DNA from: Azorinus chamasolen
Taxonomy: Eukaryota > Mollusca > Bivalvia > Cardiida > Solecurtidae
NCBI GenBank assembly: GCA_963576725.1
Contig: OY755251.1
Coordinates: forward strand, 37,020,862-37,084,861
DNA length: 64,000 nt
Direction of reading: 5' to 3'
The notes beneath the pieces were generated by a model. That model saw nothing but the letters and a program-made list of their open reading frames with translations, did not search any database and was not told the DNA's origin. Of this stretch, positions 21,086 through 31,600 are shown piece after piece (the first letter of the stretch is position 1; each line of letters begins with the position of its first letter). The position numbers and the translations under genes were made by a program.

Positions 21086-21631
21086 TTTTGTTAATGATAT
21101 GAGCGACGGGAAGCTAATTACATAAGCGAGTTTGGTTCCAAATCTCGCACCATTGAAGCGGTAATTGATCCAATTTATTAGTCAACTGAAACTGTCACAC
21201 ACGATGGGCGGAGCTTAGTTAAATCTAGATTCACTGGTTGAGATTACGACGTATGGAATATTCTTGGGATTCGGAGATTAAACCTTTCGGCGAACAAGTG
21301 TCAGTCATGCATCACTTGGGCGGAGATTTAAATGACTTGATAGCCAATACATGGCCAGCGTCAGTGGTTGACACGTTCTATGGGTTAACAACAGGGCACG
21401 CATCAGAAAACACACCCAAGATTAATTGTATGTATACAGACCCTAACTCTGGGAATTAACATGTCATCATTAATTGCCCTACGTTCTAGATTATCTGTTA
21501 TAGCCGAGCTATTTATCTTTGCTTTCACTCTTAGCCCGGCGGGCTTGTTTTGAAATTCTTTGATAGCCCGACAAGATTTTCTGGTAGCCCACGGGCTCCG
21601 GACAATGGATTTGTCGGACACTGTCATAATC

Positions 21632-22002
21632 CAGACTCTTATTCTGCTCTGATCGGTGCATTAAAAGCAAACGTTTGTCGAAGTGCTTGTACACGTACGG
21701 GTAAAGTGCAGTAGTCCCTCAAACTTAGCCAGATCGGCAATATCTTGGAATAGCCCCCTCACTCCGGAATGAGTTCATTTGACATTGCCAGCATTGGTAT
21801 TTAAGTATACACTCATTCCGAGATATTGTGGTAATAATGGTGGGGCTGTTCTGGGATATTGCCACCAGATCATTTCTACATCCACATACATGTGATAACT
21901 ACCGACGGTAGGTGAATTCTACAAATTCTACAAATTTCCTATATCTACTTGACATGCTTCAACAGGTTATCACATGTATGCATCCATCTCATTATTACAT
22001 TA
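21632..22002. other. Spacer, nothing recognised
   Basis: No coding signal. ATTCCGAGATATTG and ATATTGCCACC repeats near 21740-21865 form a weak inverted pattern. Confidence 0.4.
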
Positions 22003-22423
22003 TATGGGGTTATAGTCAAAACGTACCCAAAGTAAAAACGTACCCAAGTCAAAAGGTACCCAAATGGAGTCAAAATGTACCCAACTATTGGTCAAGACGT
22101 ACATGTACCCAATTTCCAATTATAATTATGCATGTAATTTCTGTTGAAAATGCAATTAATATGTTAAAATGTATTCATGCATGCTATTTTTAAAGAGAGT
22201 TGTACGAAATAATGGATTTCTTTTTTCTTGAAAATATTGATAAAACTTTGCCCATTGTCAGCAGTTTAAATAATATTATTAAACTGTATTATCTATTTAT
22301 TGCCTAACTTTTGGACATAAAGTGTTTTACATTTCAGTAAAAAATTGTTTGGAATACTAATGGCAAATTCAAAATATGTGGGTACATTTTAACATAGCAG
22401 ATCTTTTCCATTTTGTTTTATAG

Positions 22424-22564
22424 TGTAACAGGCTGGTACAGGTACTGGGTGAAAAGCAGTGTAGCAGTTCGGATAGCTCAGTCTGTAGAGCACTCGCCTT
22501 GTAAGTGAGGGGTCCCGGGTTCAATCACCGGTCTGGCTGCATGTTTTTCACCAGTCCTGTTACA
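22424..22564 (+). mobile_element. Short inverted-repeat element carrying a tRNA-like sequence
   Basis: Ends TGTAACAGG...ACTGGGTGAAAA and TTTTTCACCAG...CCTGTTACA are inverted around a tRNA-like core. A related piece ending GGTTACAC occurs near 24590-24650. Confidence 0.65.
22467..22540 (+). tRNA. tRNA-Thr(TGT)-like, probably degenerate or SINE-type
   Basis: A-box-like TAGCTCAGTCTG, anticodon stem CTCGC/GTGAG with 7-base loop CTTGTAA (anticodon TGT, T33 present). The B-box is imperfect (GGTTCAATCAC), the T-stem has a broken invariant 53-61 pair, and the acceptor stem has a mismatch and wobbles. More likely a tRNA-derived mobile sequence than a working gene. Confidence 0.5.
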
Positions 22565-22811
22565 ATACAATGTATATCATGACATGTTGTACTAAAAATA
22601 ATATTTTAATAAATTTGTAAACCAAATTATGAATAATTACCTGAGGAACAAACACATTATGGAATTATCCAATAAAATAATACTTGGGTACGTTTTAACC
22701 AAACAAATAAGACTTGGGTACGTTTTGACCTAAAAATGTGGGTACCTTTTGGTATTGGGTACGTTTTGACCAGCTTCCCCATACATGAATATTCATCAAG
22801 TAAAGAATTAA

Positions 22812-23055
22812 TGTTCTTGTTAGGAATTTTATTTCAAGCCAAATACTTGTAAATCAAACTAACACTTCAGATACCTATTGTTACTCTAAAGTTTGGATGG
22901 GGATATCAATTTACATGTCTATTGTCAACAAAATTGTAGTTGGTATGTGGATATCAGTGCACATTTATCCTAAATACTTTAAGTGTAAGGATAGACAAAA
23001 TCTGTAGCAATATTGTATTTTGATTTTTTTCCCTTAATTGTCTAGGTGCCTCTAG
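22812..23055. other. Upstream flank of MSRB3 coding start
   Basis: GATTTTTTTCCCTTAATTGTCTAG at 23021-23045 looks like a splice acceptor, so an untranslated first exon probably lies upstream. An A right-end remnant sits at 22783-22811. Confidence 0.45.
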
Positions 23056-23264
23056 ATGAGATTTGAATTATCGCTCAACATTTTTTTCTGGATGAACATC
23101 TTGCACCTCGTCACAGCAAAGAAAGAAAACTCTCCTGCTCTTGAGAAATTGAAAGCAACATGTAAAGACACTGCAACATGTCCTGTAAGTTTTCCCAAGG
23201 AGGATCTGAAAGAAAAACTCACTCCAGAGCAGTACAGAGTGACACAGGAGAAAGGCACAGAAAG
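23056..23264 (+). CDS. MSRB3: MSRB3 first coding exon
   Basis: 209 nt: [20 protein letters not shown], a candidate signal peptide, then a Lys-rich linker with [16 protein letters not shown] and the start of the MsrB domain. Donor GTAAGA leaves two bases of an Arg codon. Confidence 0.9.
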
Positions 23265-26200
23265 GTAAGATTTCAAAATATACAGTACCAGTAACTAAGT
23301 GCTGGATTGAAATTATGTTGAGGATGGTGGAGTATTTTTGATTAAACATAATCTACTTGTATCCATTAACCTTTCCCCCATGAATACTTATCCCTTTCCC
23401 TGTTCTATGTTTATTCCAAATTTCAATACCTACTGAATATTCATGGACAAAGTTGTTATATCGAAATATAGAAGGTGGAACAGTGTAGACATTTTAGAAA
23501 GCAAAGAAACAGAACTATCAAATTCTATGAGCAAACAGAGCAGACCCTGATCAGACGGCTCCTCTAGGAGCCGTCTGATCTGGGTCTACTCTGTTTGCAA
23601 ATGAGTGAAAACACGTTTATATGAAAGGGTTATTTAAGAATTTATGACTGTATGAATATTCATGAGCTGAATTTCATAATTACACATTAACAATGAAATG
23701 TTTGGCTGTGATAGAAATGTTAGAATCAGATCTATATTATTCCATAAGCAAACAGAGCAGACCTTGATCAGACAGTTCCTACAGGAGATATTACTTGATG
23801 AATATTCATGTAAGAAATGATTACATTAAATTTATTAGATGAATTGTTATAAAGGTTTATGAGTGTTGGCCTTAGCAGAAACTAGAATCTGATATATATA
23901 ATACTTAATAAAGCAAACAGAGCAGACCCTGATCAGATGCTTCATGCTGGAATACATCTTTCTATGTTGTTTGCTTATGAAATGATATACAGTATATTGG
24001 GGATATTTCGAGGACCACCGGGAATCAACAAAAACATCGGATTATTGCGATGCTCGAAAGAACCGAGAGCATTTTGTGACTGTCATTTCCTAAGGCAGAA
24101 AGCGTATTTCTTCACAGTCTGCACCTTTTTTAACATTATCATAAAATTCAACCTGTATAACACATATATAATGCACCGATTCTTTCCTTATATAACTGAT
24201 AACGGAAAACACCATTCACATCGGCGACCGAGGTATCACTATAGTTTGTATGGGTCCGTTCAATGGACCCTTCACAATAAACCCAAAATTTGTTTCAAAC
24301 CGTAAGACATATCCCTAGAACAGTCATAGCTTATATCGTTATACTAATGGATATTAGATACAGTTCACATTTTCTTATCTCCTTACAGGCCATACACTGG
24401 CAAACATCTTGAAAACAATGATGAGGGCTCGTTCAGATGTGTAGTTTGTGGTAACAGAATATTCTCGTCCGAGGATAAATTCAACGCTCACTGTGGATGG
24501 CCGGCCTTTTCAAAAGTTTTGAAGAATGAGAATGTTACATTGACGGATGATTTCTCTCATGGTTAGTATACCTGTGCTCGTATCTTGGCGGCCCGGGTTC
24601 GATCCCCGGTCTGAGCGGGTATGTTTCTTTATAAGAACACCCGGTTACACTTGCCTTTAACCCATTACCTCATAGGATATTTTTAGCTCACCAGAGCACT
24701 TTTGTGATCGCCCGTTGTCCGTCGTCCGTCGGCGTGCGTCGTTCGTCGTCAACAATTTGAACCTTTAAAAATCTTCTCCTCTGAATCTACAAGGTTCTCA
24801 TCTTTCATCTTTGGCACATAGTATCATCTTTAGGTCCTCTACAAAAGTTATATAAATTATGCCCCTGGGGTCAAAATTGGCCCCGCCCCAGGGGTGCCTT
24901 GTTTTCAGTAGAAACATATAGTAAAAGTTTGAAAATCTTCTCCTCTTAAACCAGAACGTTCTCAGCTTTCATATTTGGCACATAGCATCATGTCCAGGTC
25001 CTCTACAAAAGTTATATAAATTATGGCCCTGGGGTCAAAATTGGCCCCGCCCCAGGGGTGGGCAGTTTTCAATAGAAACAAATAGTGAAATCTTTGAAAA
25101 TCTTCTTCTCTGTAACTGGAAGTCTCTCAGCTTTCATATTTGGCACAGAGCATCATGTTCAGGTGCTCTACAAAAGTTATATAAATTATGGCCCTGGGGT
25201 CAAAATTGGCCCCGCCCCAGGGGTGGGCAGTTTTCAATAGAAACAAATAGTGAAATCTTTGAAAATCTTCTTCTCTGAAACTGCAAGTCTCTCAGCTTTC
25301 ATATTTGGCACAGAGCATCATGTTCAGGTCCTCTACAAAAGTTATATAAATTATGGCCCTGGGGTCAAAATTGGCCCCGCCCCAGGGGTGCCTTGTTTTC
25401 AATAGAAACATATAGTAAAACTTTGAAAATCTTCTCCTCTGAAACCAGAAGGTTCTCAGCTTTCATATTTGGCACATAGCATCATGTTCAGGTCCTCTAC
25501 AAAAGTTATATAAATTATGGCCCTGGGGTCAAAATTGGCCCCGCCCCAGGGTTGGGCAGTTTTCAATAGAAACAAATAGTGAAATCTTTGAAAATCTTCT
25601 TCTCTGTAACTGGAAGTCTCTGAGCTTTCATATTTGGCACAGAGCATCATGTTCAGGTCCTCTACAAAAGTTATATAAAGTATGGCCCTTGGGTAAAAAT
25701 TGGCCCCGCCCCAGGGGTGGCCAGTTTTCAATAGAAACATATAGTAAAACTTCGAAAATCTTCTTCTCTGAAACTGGATGGCTCTCAGCTTTCATACTTG
25801 GCACACAGCATCATGTTCAGGTCCTCTACAAAAGTGATATAAATTATGACCCTGGGGTCAAAATTGGCCCCACCCCAGGGGTGGGCAGTTTTCAATAGAA
25901 ATAAATGCATGTAGGGAAAACTTTGAAAACCTTCTCCTCTGAAACTAGAAGGTTTTCAGCTTTCATATTTGGCACATAGCATCATGTCCAGGTCCTCTAC
26001 AAAATATGTATAAAATATGGCCGCAGGGTCAAAATTGGCCTCGCCCCAGGGTCAAAATTGGCCCCGCCCCAGGGGTGGGCAGTTTTCAATAGAAACAAAT
26101 AGTGAAATCTTTGAATATCTTCTTCTCTGAAACTGGAAGGTTCTCAGCTTTCATATTTTGCACATAGCATCATGTTCAGGTCTTCTACAAAAGTTATATA

Positions 26201-28609
26201 AATTATGGCCCTGGGGTGAAAATTGGCCCGCCCCAGGGGTAGCCAGTTTTCAATAGAAACATATAGTGAAAACTTTGAAAATCTTCTCGTCTTATACTGG
26301 AAGGTTCTCAGCTTTCATATTTGGCACATAGCATCATGTTCAGGTCCTCTACAAAAGTTATATAAATTGTGCCTCTTGGGTCAAAATTAGCTCCGCCCCA
26401 GGGCAGGCTAGTTTTCTATAGAAACATATAGTCAAAACTTTGAAAATCTTCTCCTCTGATTGTCTGGTGAGCGCTTCAGGGCCATTCTGGCCCTCTTGTT
26501 TTTATCTAACCACTTAGAATAAATCTACCGAAAAGGAGCATTAACTAGAGAAAAGGAAAATTTCAGAATTTTGTAGTATAAAACCATTGTGATAAATAGA
26601 GCATTTGCTCCTATAGGAGCAAATGCTCTATTTATCACAATGGTTTCAACATGTGGCATCTGCAGAGGCGTCAAAAGGCGTCAATATGAGGGAATGGGTT
26701 AAAAAGGGAAAACTCAACACTTAATGAATATTTATGGAGTAAAGGGTTAATCTGCAAGAAGTTTGAAATCACTTTTATGATTAACCGTTTACTCCAAACT
26801 TTTTATGTTAGAATTGATACAATCCTGAACATTAATAGGATGGATTTTTAATGAAGGCAAGAAGTTATAGCCACGGCAGAAGCTGTAGAATCAGTTCTAT
26901 ATTTTATTTTACAAGCAAACAGCATACCATGATACGGGTCTACCCTGTTAATAAAGATGCCAAAAGGTCTGTCTATGGAGTAAAGCGTTAACCCTTCCCT
27001 CCATGAATATTTATGTAAGAAATAATGACATCATGAATATTAATTAGATTAATTGTTAAAATAGCACATGGACATAGAACTTTTTGGCAATGGTTAAAAC
27101 TGTAGAATCGTATCTATATATTTTTCATAAGCAAACATATAGGAGCCGTCTGATCTGGGTCTACTCTGTTTGCAAAGGTGTAGAAAGGCGTATTTATGGA
27201 GTAAAGGGTTAACCTTCAGCACTCTACTGGTCAGTGGTGAATTCCTGACAGCCTTTGCCAAAGTTTGGATGCATATCTTAGCACGTCATCAGCATCCAGA
27301 CTGTCTGAAATACTAATCATGCTTCTGACAGAATGTTTGCCTATTATGGCAGGGTTCCAGATAAGATGTGTTAATTAACCCTTTCCTCCGTAAATATGCC
27401 TTTCTATGCCTCTGTAAAAGTCACTTTTTGAAACCATTATGATAAATAGAGCATTTGCTCCTAAGGAGTTTTTCAGAACTACAAAATTCTAAAAAATTTC
27501 CTTTTCTCTATTTAATGCTCCTTTTCGGTAGATTTATTGAAAGAGGTTGGATTTAAAAATAGCCTATGAGGGAATGGGTTAAAACATTTTCAAGAATAAC
27601 TCCTTTATTTCTCCACCAAACCCTATGCTGTGACCAGCATAGGGTTTGGTGGAGAAATGACGATTTTAGTATTTGAGTAAGCACTTTTATCTAATGCTCT
27701 GTTATGGGTCTGACATTGACCTGAATTTACTGTTTATGCATTGACAAAAATTACCTTGTTCAAAATGCCATAATAAGAATTTCATCTAATTTACCCTCAT
27801 TTGTATGTCTTTAAGTGCCTTTGTAAACATGGTAAACCCAGATCAGATGGCTCCTGTAGGAACTGTCTGATCAGGGTTTCTCCTGTTTGTTTATGGGTCT
27901 GATCTATATCTGTTTTTAGCTCCCCTTGCACAAAGTAGATGGCGAGGAGTTTATATCAGATCCAATTAAGATTAATCCTTTTCCTGATGAATATTGATGT
28001 AAGAAACATTAACTGTACGAGTATTAACCCATTACCTCATAATCTATTTTTAGAACCCACCTCTTTAAATAAATCTACCGAAAAGGAGCATTTACTAGAG
28101 TAAATATTTGTTTTAGAATTGGGTAGTTGGGAAACCATTGTGGTAAATGGAGCATTTGTTCCTATGGAGCAAATGCTCTATTTATCACAATGGTTTCAAA
28201 AAGTGACTTTTACAGAGACATCATAAAAGGCATCAATATTAGGGAATGGGTTAATAAGCTGAATTTATATAATTGCATTATGAATGAGGAAGGTTTTTAC
28301 AAAGGCAGAAACTGTAGAAATAAATCTGTATTATTTCATAAGCAAACAGAGCTACCATCTTATTAGGTAAAAGTTTTTTTGATAAATAAAAAGTTTAATG
28401 GTCGCCTCATTTCTCTCTCAGGCATGAAGCGTATTGAGGTCACATGCTCAAACTGTGGTGCCCATCTTGGCCATTTGTTTGACGATGGACCCCCACCCTC
28501 TGGCAAGAGATTCTGCATCAATTCAGCTGCTTTAGAATTTGAAAAGCATCCCATTGAAAAAAAATCCTCTGATAGAAAGACACCCCCAAAAGTCAGATCT
28601 GAGCTTTGA
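23056..28609 (+). CDS. MSRB3: Methionine-R-sulfoxide reductase B3-like, isoform A (RSEL end)
   Basis: Reduces methionine-R-sulfoxide in proteins or free Met. Exons 23056-23264, 24389-24561 and 28422-28609 join in phase to 189 residues plus TGA. First ATG after an in-frame TAG. Residues 1-22 are hydrophobic and signal-peptide-like. KRLTP-like [18 protein letters not shown] matches the MsrB family. Zinc Cys pairs are C87/C90 and C136/C139, probable resolving Cys C105 in HCGWP, catalytic Cys C159 in RFCIN (TGC, not selenocysteine). The RSEL tail resembles the KAEL of ER MSRB3A, so an ER-lumen location is inferred. AATAAA at 28630-28635 follows the stop. Confidence 0.92.
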
Positions 28610-31600
28610 ATTGTATGAAGCTGAATAATAATAAAAACAGTACTGACAGTTTGTTTTGTGTCTGTATGCTTTCAAATCCAAAACCCCTGATTACCCTTAG
28701 TATTTGGATACCCAATCTTATTACCAGAGGTCCAAATAGGCTGCGTATATTAAAACATTTTCAAGAATAACTACTTTATTTCTCCGCCAAACCCTATAGC
28801 TATTGCCCTTGAACTTTGTGCGTTCATTGCTTTGTCGGTCAACTTATGGTTTGTCTGTTGTTTTCTGGGAAAACTATTACCGATAAAAGTAAAGTACCTA
28901 GTTATAGTCTACTTTCAGTCCGAATGACCGCTCAGCCGACTGTAAAAAGGGTATTAATGAAACTTCACACAAATATTTTATGCAACAAAATCTGAAGATG
29001 AGATGATTTTGAGGCTCATTCAGTTTATTGTGTCACCTACCGAGAGGCAGTGTGTCACTTAGGGATCACTTTTCCGTCGTCTCTATGTCTCTCTGTCTGT
29101 CTTTTTTTTTGGCTGTCATTTCTAAATTAATCATTATAGAGCTTTCAAATTTCACATGTGTCTTCCTCTCATTGAGGACCATTGATGTAACTAAGGTCCA
29201 TCACTCTGCATGCAATACTTTTTGAGTTATCCCCCTTTGTTCTGATTTCACTCCAGCATATTAACAGGTTTTGTGTCAGCTGAAAGCAGGTGACACATGT
29301 GTTCCTCCGAACACTCTTGTTGTTACAAAGTTTTGGTCCTAGCACTTTACAAAAATCAGCAAATATTAGCATGACCGTAACTTTTTTATTTAATAAGATA
29401 TTCACTTCAATTTTTATACGCCCATCTTCAGACGGGAAGTATTATGTCGTGGCGCTGTCTGTCAGTCAGTCCGTGAACATTTGCTTATCTGCTCTCTAAC
29501 TCAAACAAATGCTATCCAATCCGTTTCAAATTTTGTCAGCAAGTGTATTACCATAATGTCTCGGTCAAGTTCGATAACCAGCAAGATTGCCAAAGACACT
29601 CCAGAATTATCTCCCCTTACTTTATGAATTTTCTTGAATTTTTGCTTGTCCACTCTCTAACTCAAACAAATGTAATCCAATCTTTTTCAAATTTTGTCAG
29701 CATGTATGTTACCATAATGTCTCAGTCATGGTCGTTAACCAGCAAAACTGCGCCAGTCATTCCTGAATTATACCTCCTTACTTTATGAATTTCCGTGAAT
29801 TTTTGCTTGTCCGCTAACTCGAACAAAGGTAATCTAATCCTTAGTCAGTATGAATATTACCATAATGTCTCAGTCAAGTTAGAGAGACAGCAAGATTGTC
29901 TCTGACACTCAAGAATTATCTCCCCTTATTTTATGAATTTCGGTGAAGTTTTGCTTGTCTGCTCTCTCACTCTAACAATTGTAATCCAATCCTTTTCGAA
30001 ATTGGTCAACATGTATACTACCATAATGTCTCATTCAAATTCGATAAATAGCAAGATTACCCTTGATACTCCACAATTATCTCCCCTTTATGCCACCTGA
30101 TATAGAGTAATGGCCTTTCAACGTCCAGACATTTGATGGGCGTATATTGTGACATTTTGGCTCTCTTGTTTTATATAATATCACCTTAATATGGAGATCA
30201 TGATCTAAAGCACAAATTAGAAAATGTCAACACTTCTTATAAGGCATATAGAATTAGAGAAACTGGAGGCTATTTAAAATAAGGTAATTTTAATGCAGTA
30301 TTTTTAAAAAAAAAATCCCCCCTTCCATGGATAAATCCTGCATTCTTTTACAAGTGATGAGGGATTTCTCCAAGTGGGCATATCAAGTACTGTAAGCAGT
30401 ATTTCTCCATAAAAATGTCACAGGTAGCAGTATCAAACTGACTTTGTGATGTATATTTTCTGTGCGTTATTGGAATATGGACAATTCTAGAATTGCCCTG
30501 CACGTTTTGGGAATTCCAATAATGGCGGACAGTATTGGAATTCCTAAAATGCGCAGGGCGATTCTAGAATGGTCAGTGCGCGTTTTTGGAATAGTGGACA
30601 AAGTTGGAATTCTCCATTTACATACATTTATAGATTTTCAAGCGTAGTCTATTTTATTCATCACCTATATGAATTGTATTGTACGACTCTCAGACAGATT
30701 CCAGTAGAATGGTTGTTAGTATATTCTGTAATCTCGTGTTTATAATAAATCATTATCGACTTCATTTAAGTCATGCCGATTGATATGTGAAACATTGTTT
30801 CACACAAATTACACCACCTTTAGTAAAACAAAGTGTACCAGCATCAAACTGCTTTCCTCGCCTAACAATAGTAGATCCAAACAACAATTAATAAAAAGTT
30901 ATAAGGTAATAATTAAGACAAACAAACCAACTTTAGAAGAAACAAAGCGAACCCACATCCAACTGTTTATAAAGTTCTCGCCACACAATAATAGATTAAA
31001 AAACAATAAATACCAAAAATAATAAGGTAATAATGACCACAAAACAAACCAATTTTAGAAAAACAAAAACTTATAGTGTACCCGCATCTAATTCTCTTTT
31101 TTTCTCGCCGAACAATAGTAGATCATAAAAACAGTGCTAATCACAGAGCCTAATGTAATTGTGCCTTGCACGATTCTAGAATCGCGCAGGGCAATTCTGG
31201 AATGGTCCGCCATTATTGGAATTCCTAAAATGCGCAGTGCAATTCTAGAATTGTCCATATTCCAATAATGCGCAGAACATGTATATACTGGTACATCATA
31301 CTTGTAACTATACCCTACTGTACTGGGCTCTTCCATATAGAGTGATTTTGAAAAATAAATGATAAATACCGTACTTAAATAGAACAAGAATTTCTTCGAT
31401 ATTTACACATAATTTGAATGCATACTGTTATATTCCTGCAAAACATGGAATCTAAATTTGAATTGGAATATATACAATGAATTATAGTCCAAATTACAAA
31501 ATTAAGTGAGAGTAAAAGTGAAAATGAGACTGGCTTCAAAATGGAATCACTGGGGTACAAACAAATAAAGCTTTATAGGGGGATTTGCACTTGAATAGCC

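Larger units (their letters stand above)
17588..21623. mobile_element. hAT-like element, 4.0 kb, 8-bp target duplication
   Basis: Left end CAGTGTCCGACAAATTTATT and right end ATGGATTTGTCGGACACTG are inverted. TCATAATC at 17581-17588 recurs at 21624-21631, an 8-bp duplication if the first C is shared with the CAGTG end (7 bp otherwise). Subterminal GGTAGCC/GGCTACC motifs occur at both ends. It contains two other elements (18143-19102 and 19627-21085). No transposase domain was recognised, so it is probably non-autonomous or decayed. Confidence 0.75.
22003..22783. mobile_element. Inverted-repeat element with repeated ACGTACCCA motifs
   Basis: Left TATGGGGTTATAGTCAAAAC, then four or five ACGTACCCAA/AGGTACCCAA units. 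The right side has TTGGGTACGTTTTGACC units in reverse, ending CAGCTTCCCCATA. About 780 bp. It contains the tRNA-like insert at 22424-22564. No transposase. Confidence 0.75.
24657..26702 (+). mobile_element. MITE B split by Helentron-like element
   Basis: Left TTAACCCATTACCTCATAGG to 24685. Resumes at about 26501 (TAACCACTTAGAATAAATC), with an intact palindrome and GGAATGGGTTAA at 26702. Removing G2 restores a normal B copy. Confidence 0.85.

Noticed and set aside
21238..21627. Possible transposase piece at the right end of the 4-kb element
   Set aside because: Short frames on both strands without a recognisable hAT motif.
22467..22540. Functional tRNA-Thr gene
   Set aside because: Imperfect B-box, broken T-stem pair and weak acceptor stem, and it lies inside an inverted-repeat element. 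Kept only as tRNA-like.
23937..24305. 122-codon frame upstream of MSRB3 exon 2
   Set aside because: Runs across an A MITE remnant and the CAGTAAAACGG-related repeat; no splice or protein support.
25456..25898. Repetitive open frames in the 165-bp tandem units
   Set aside because: They translate non-coding repeat units. Similar fragments appear in G1. No protein family recognised.
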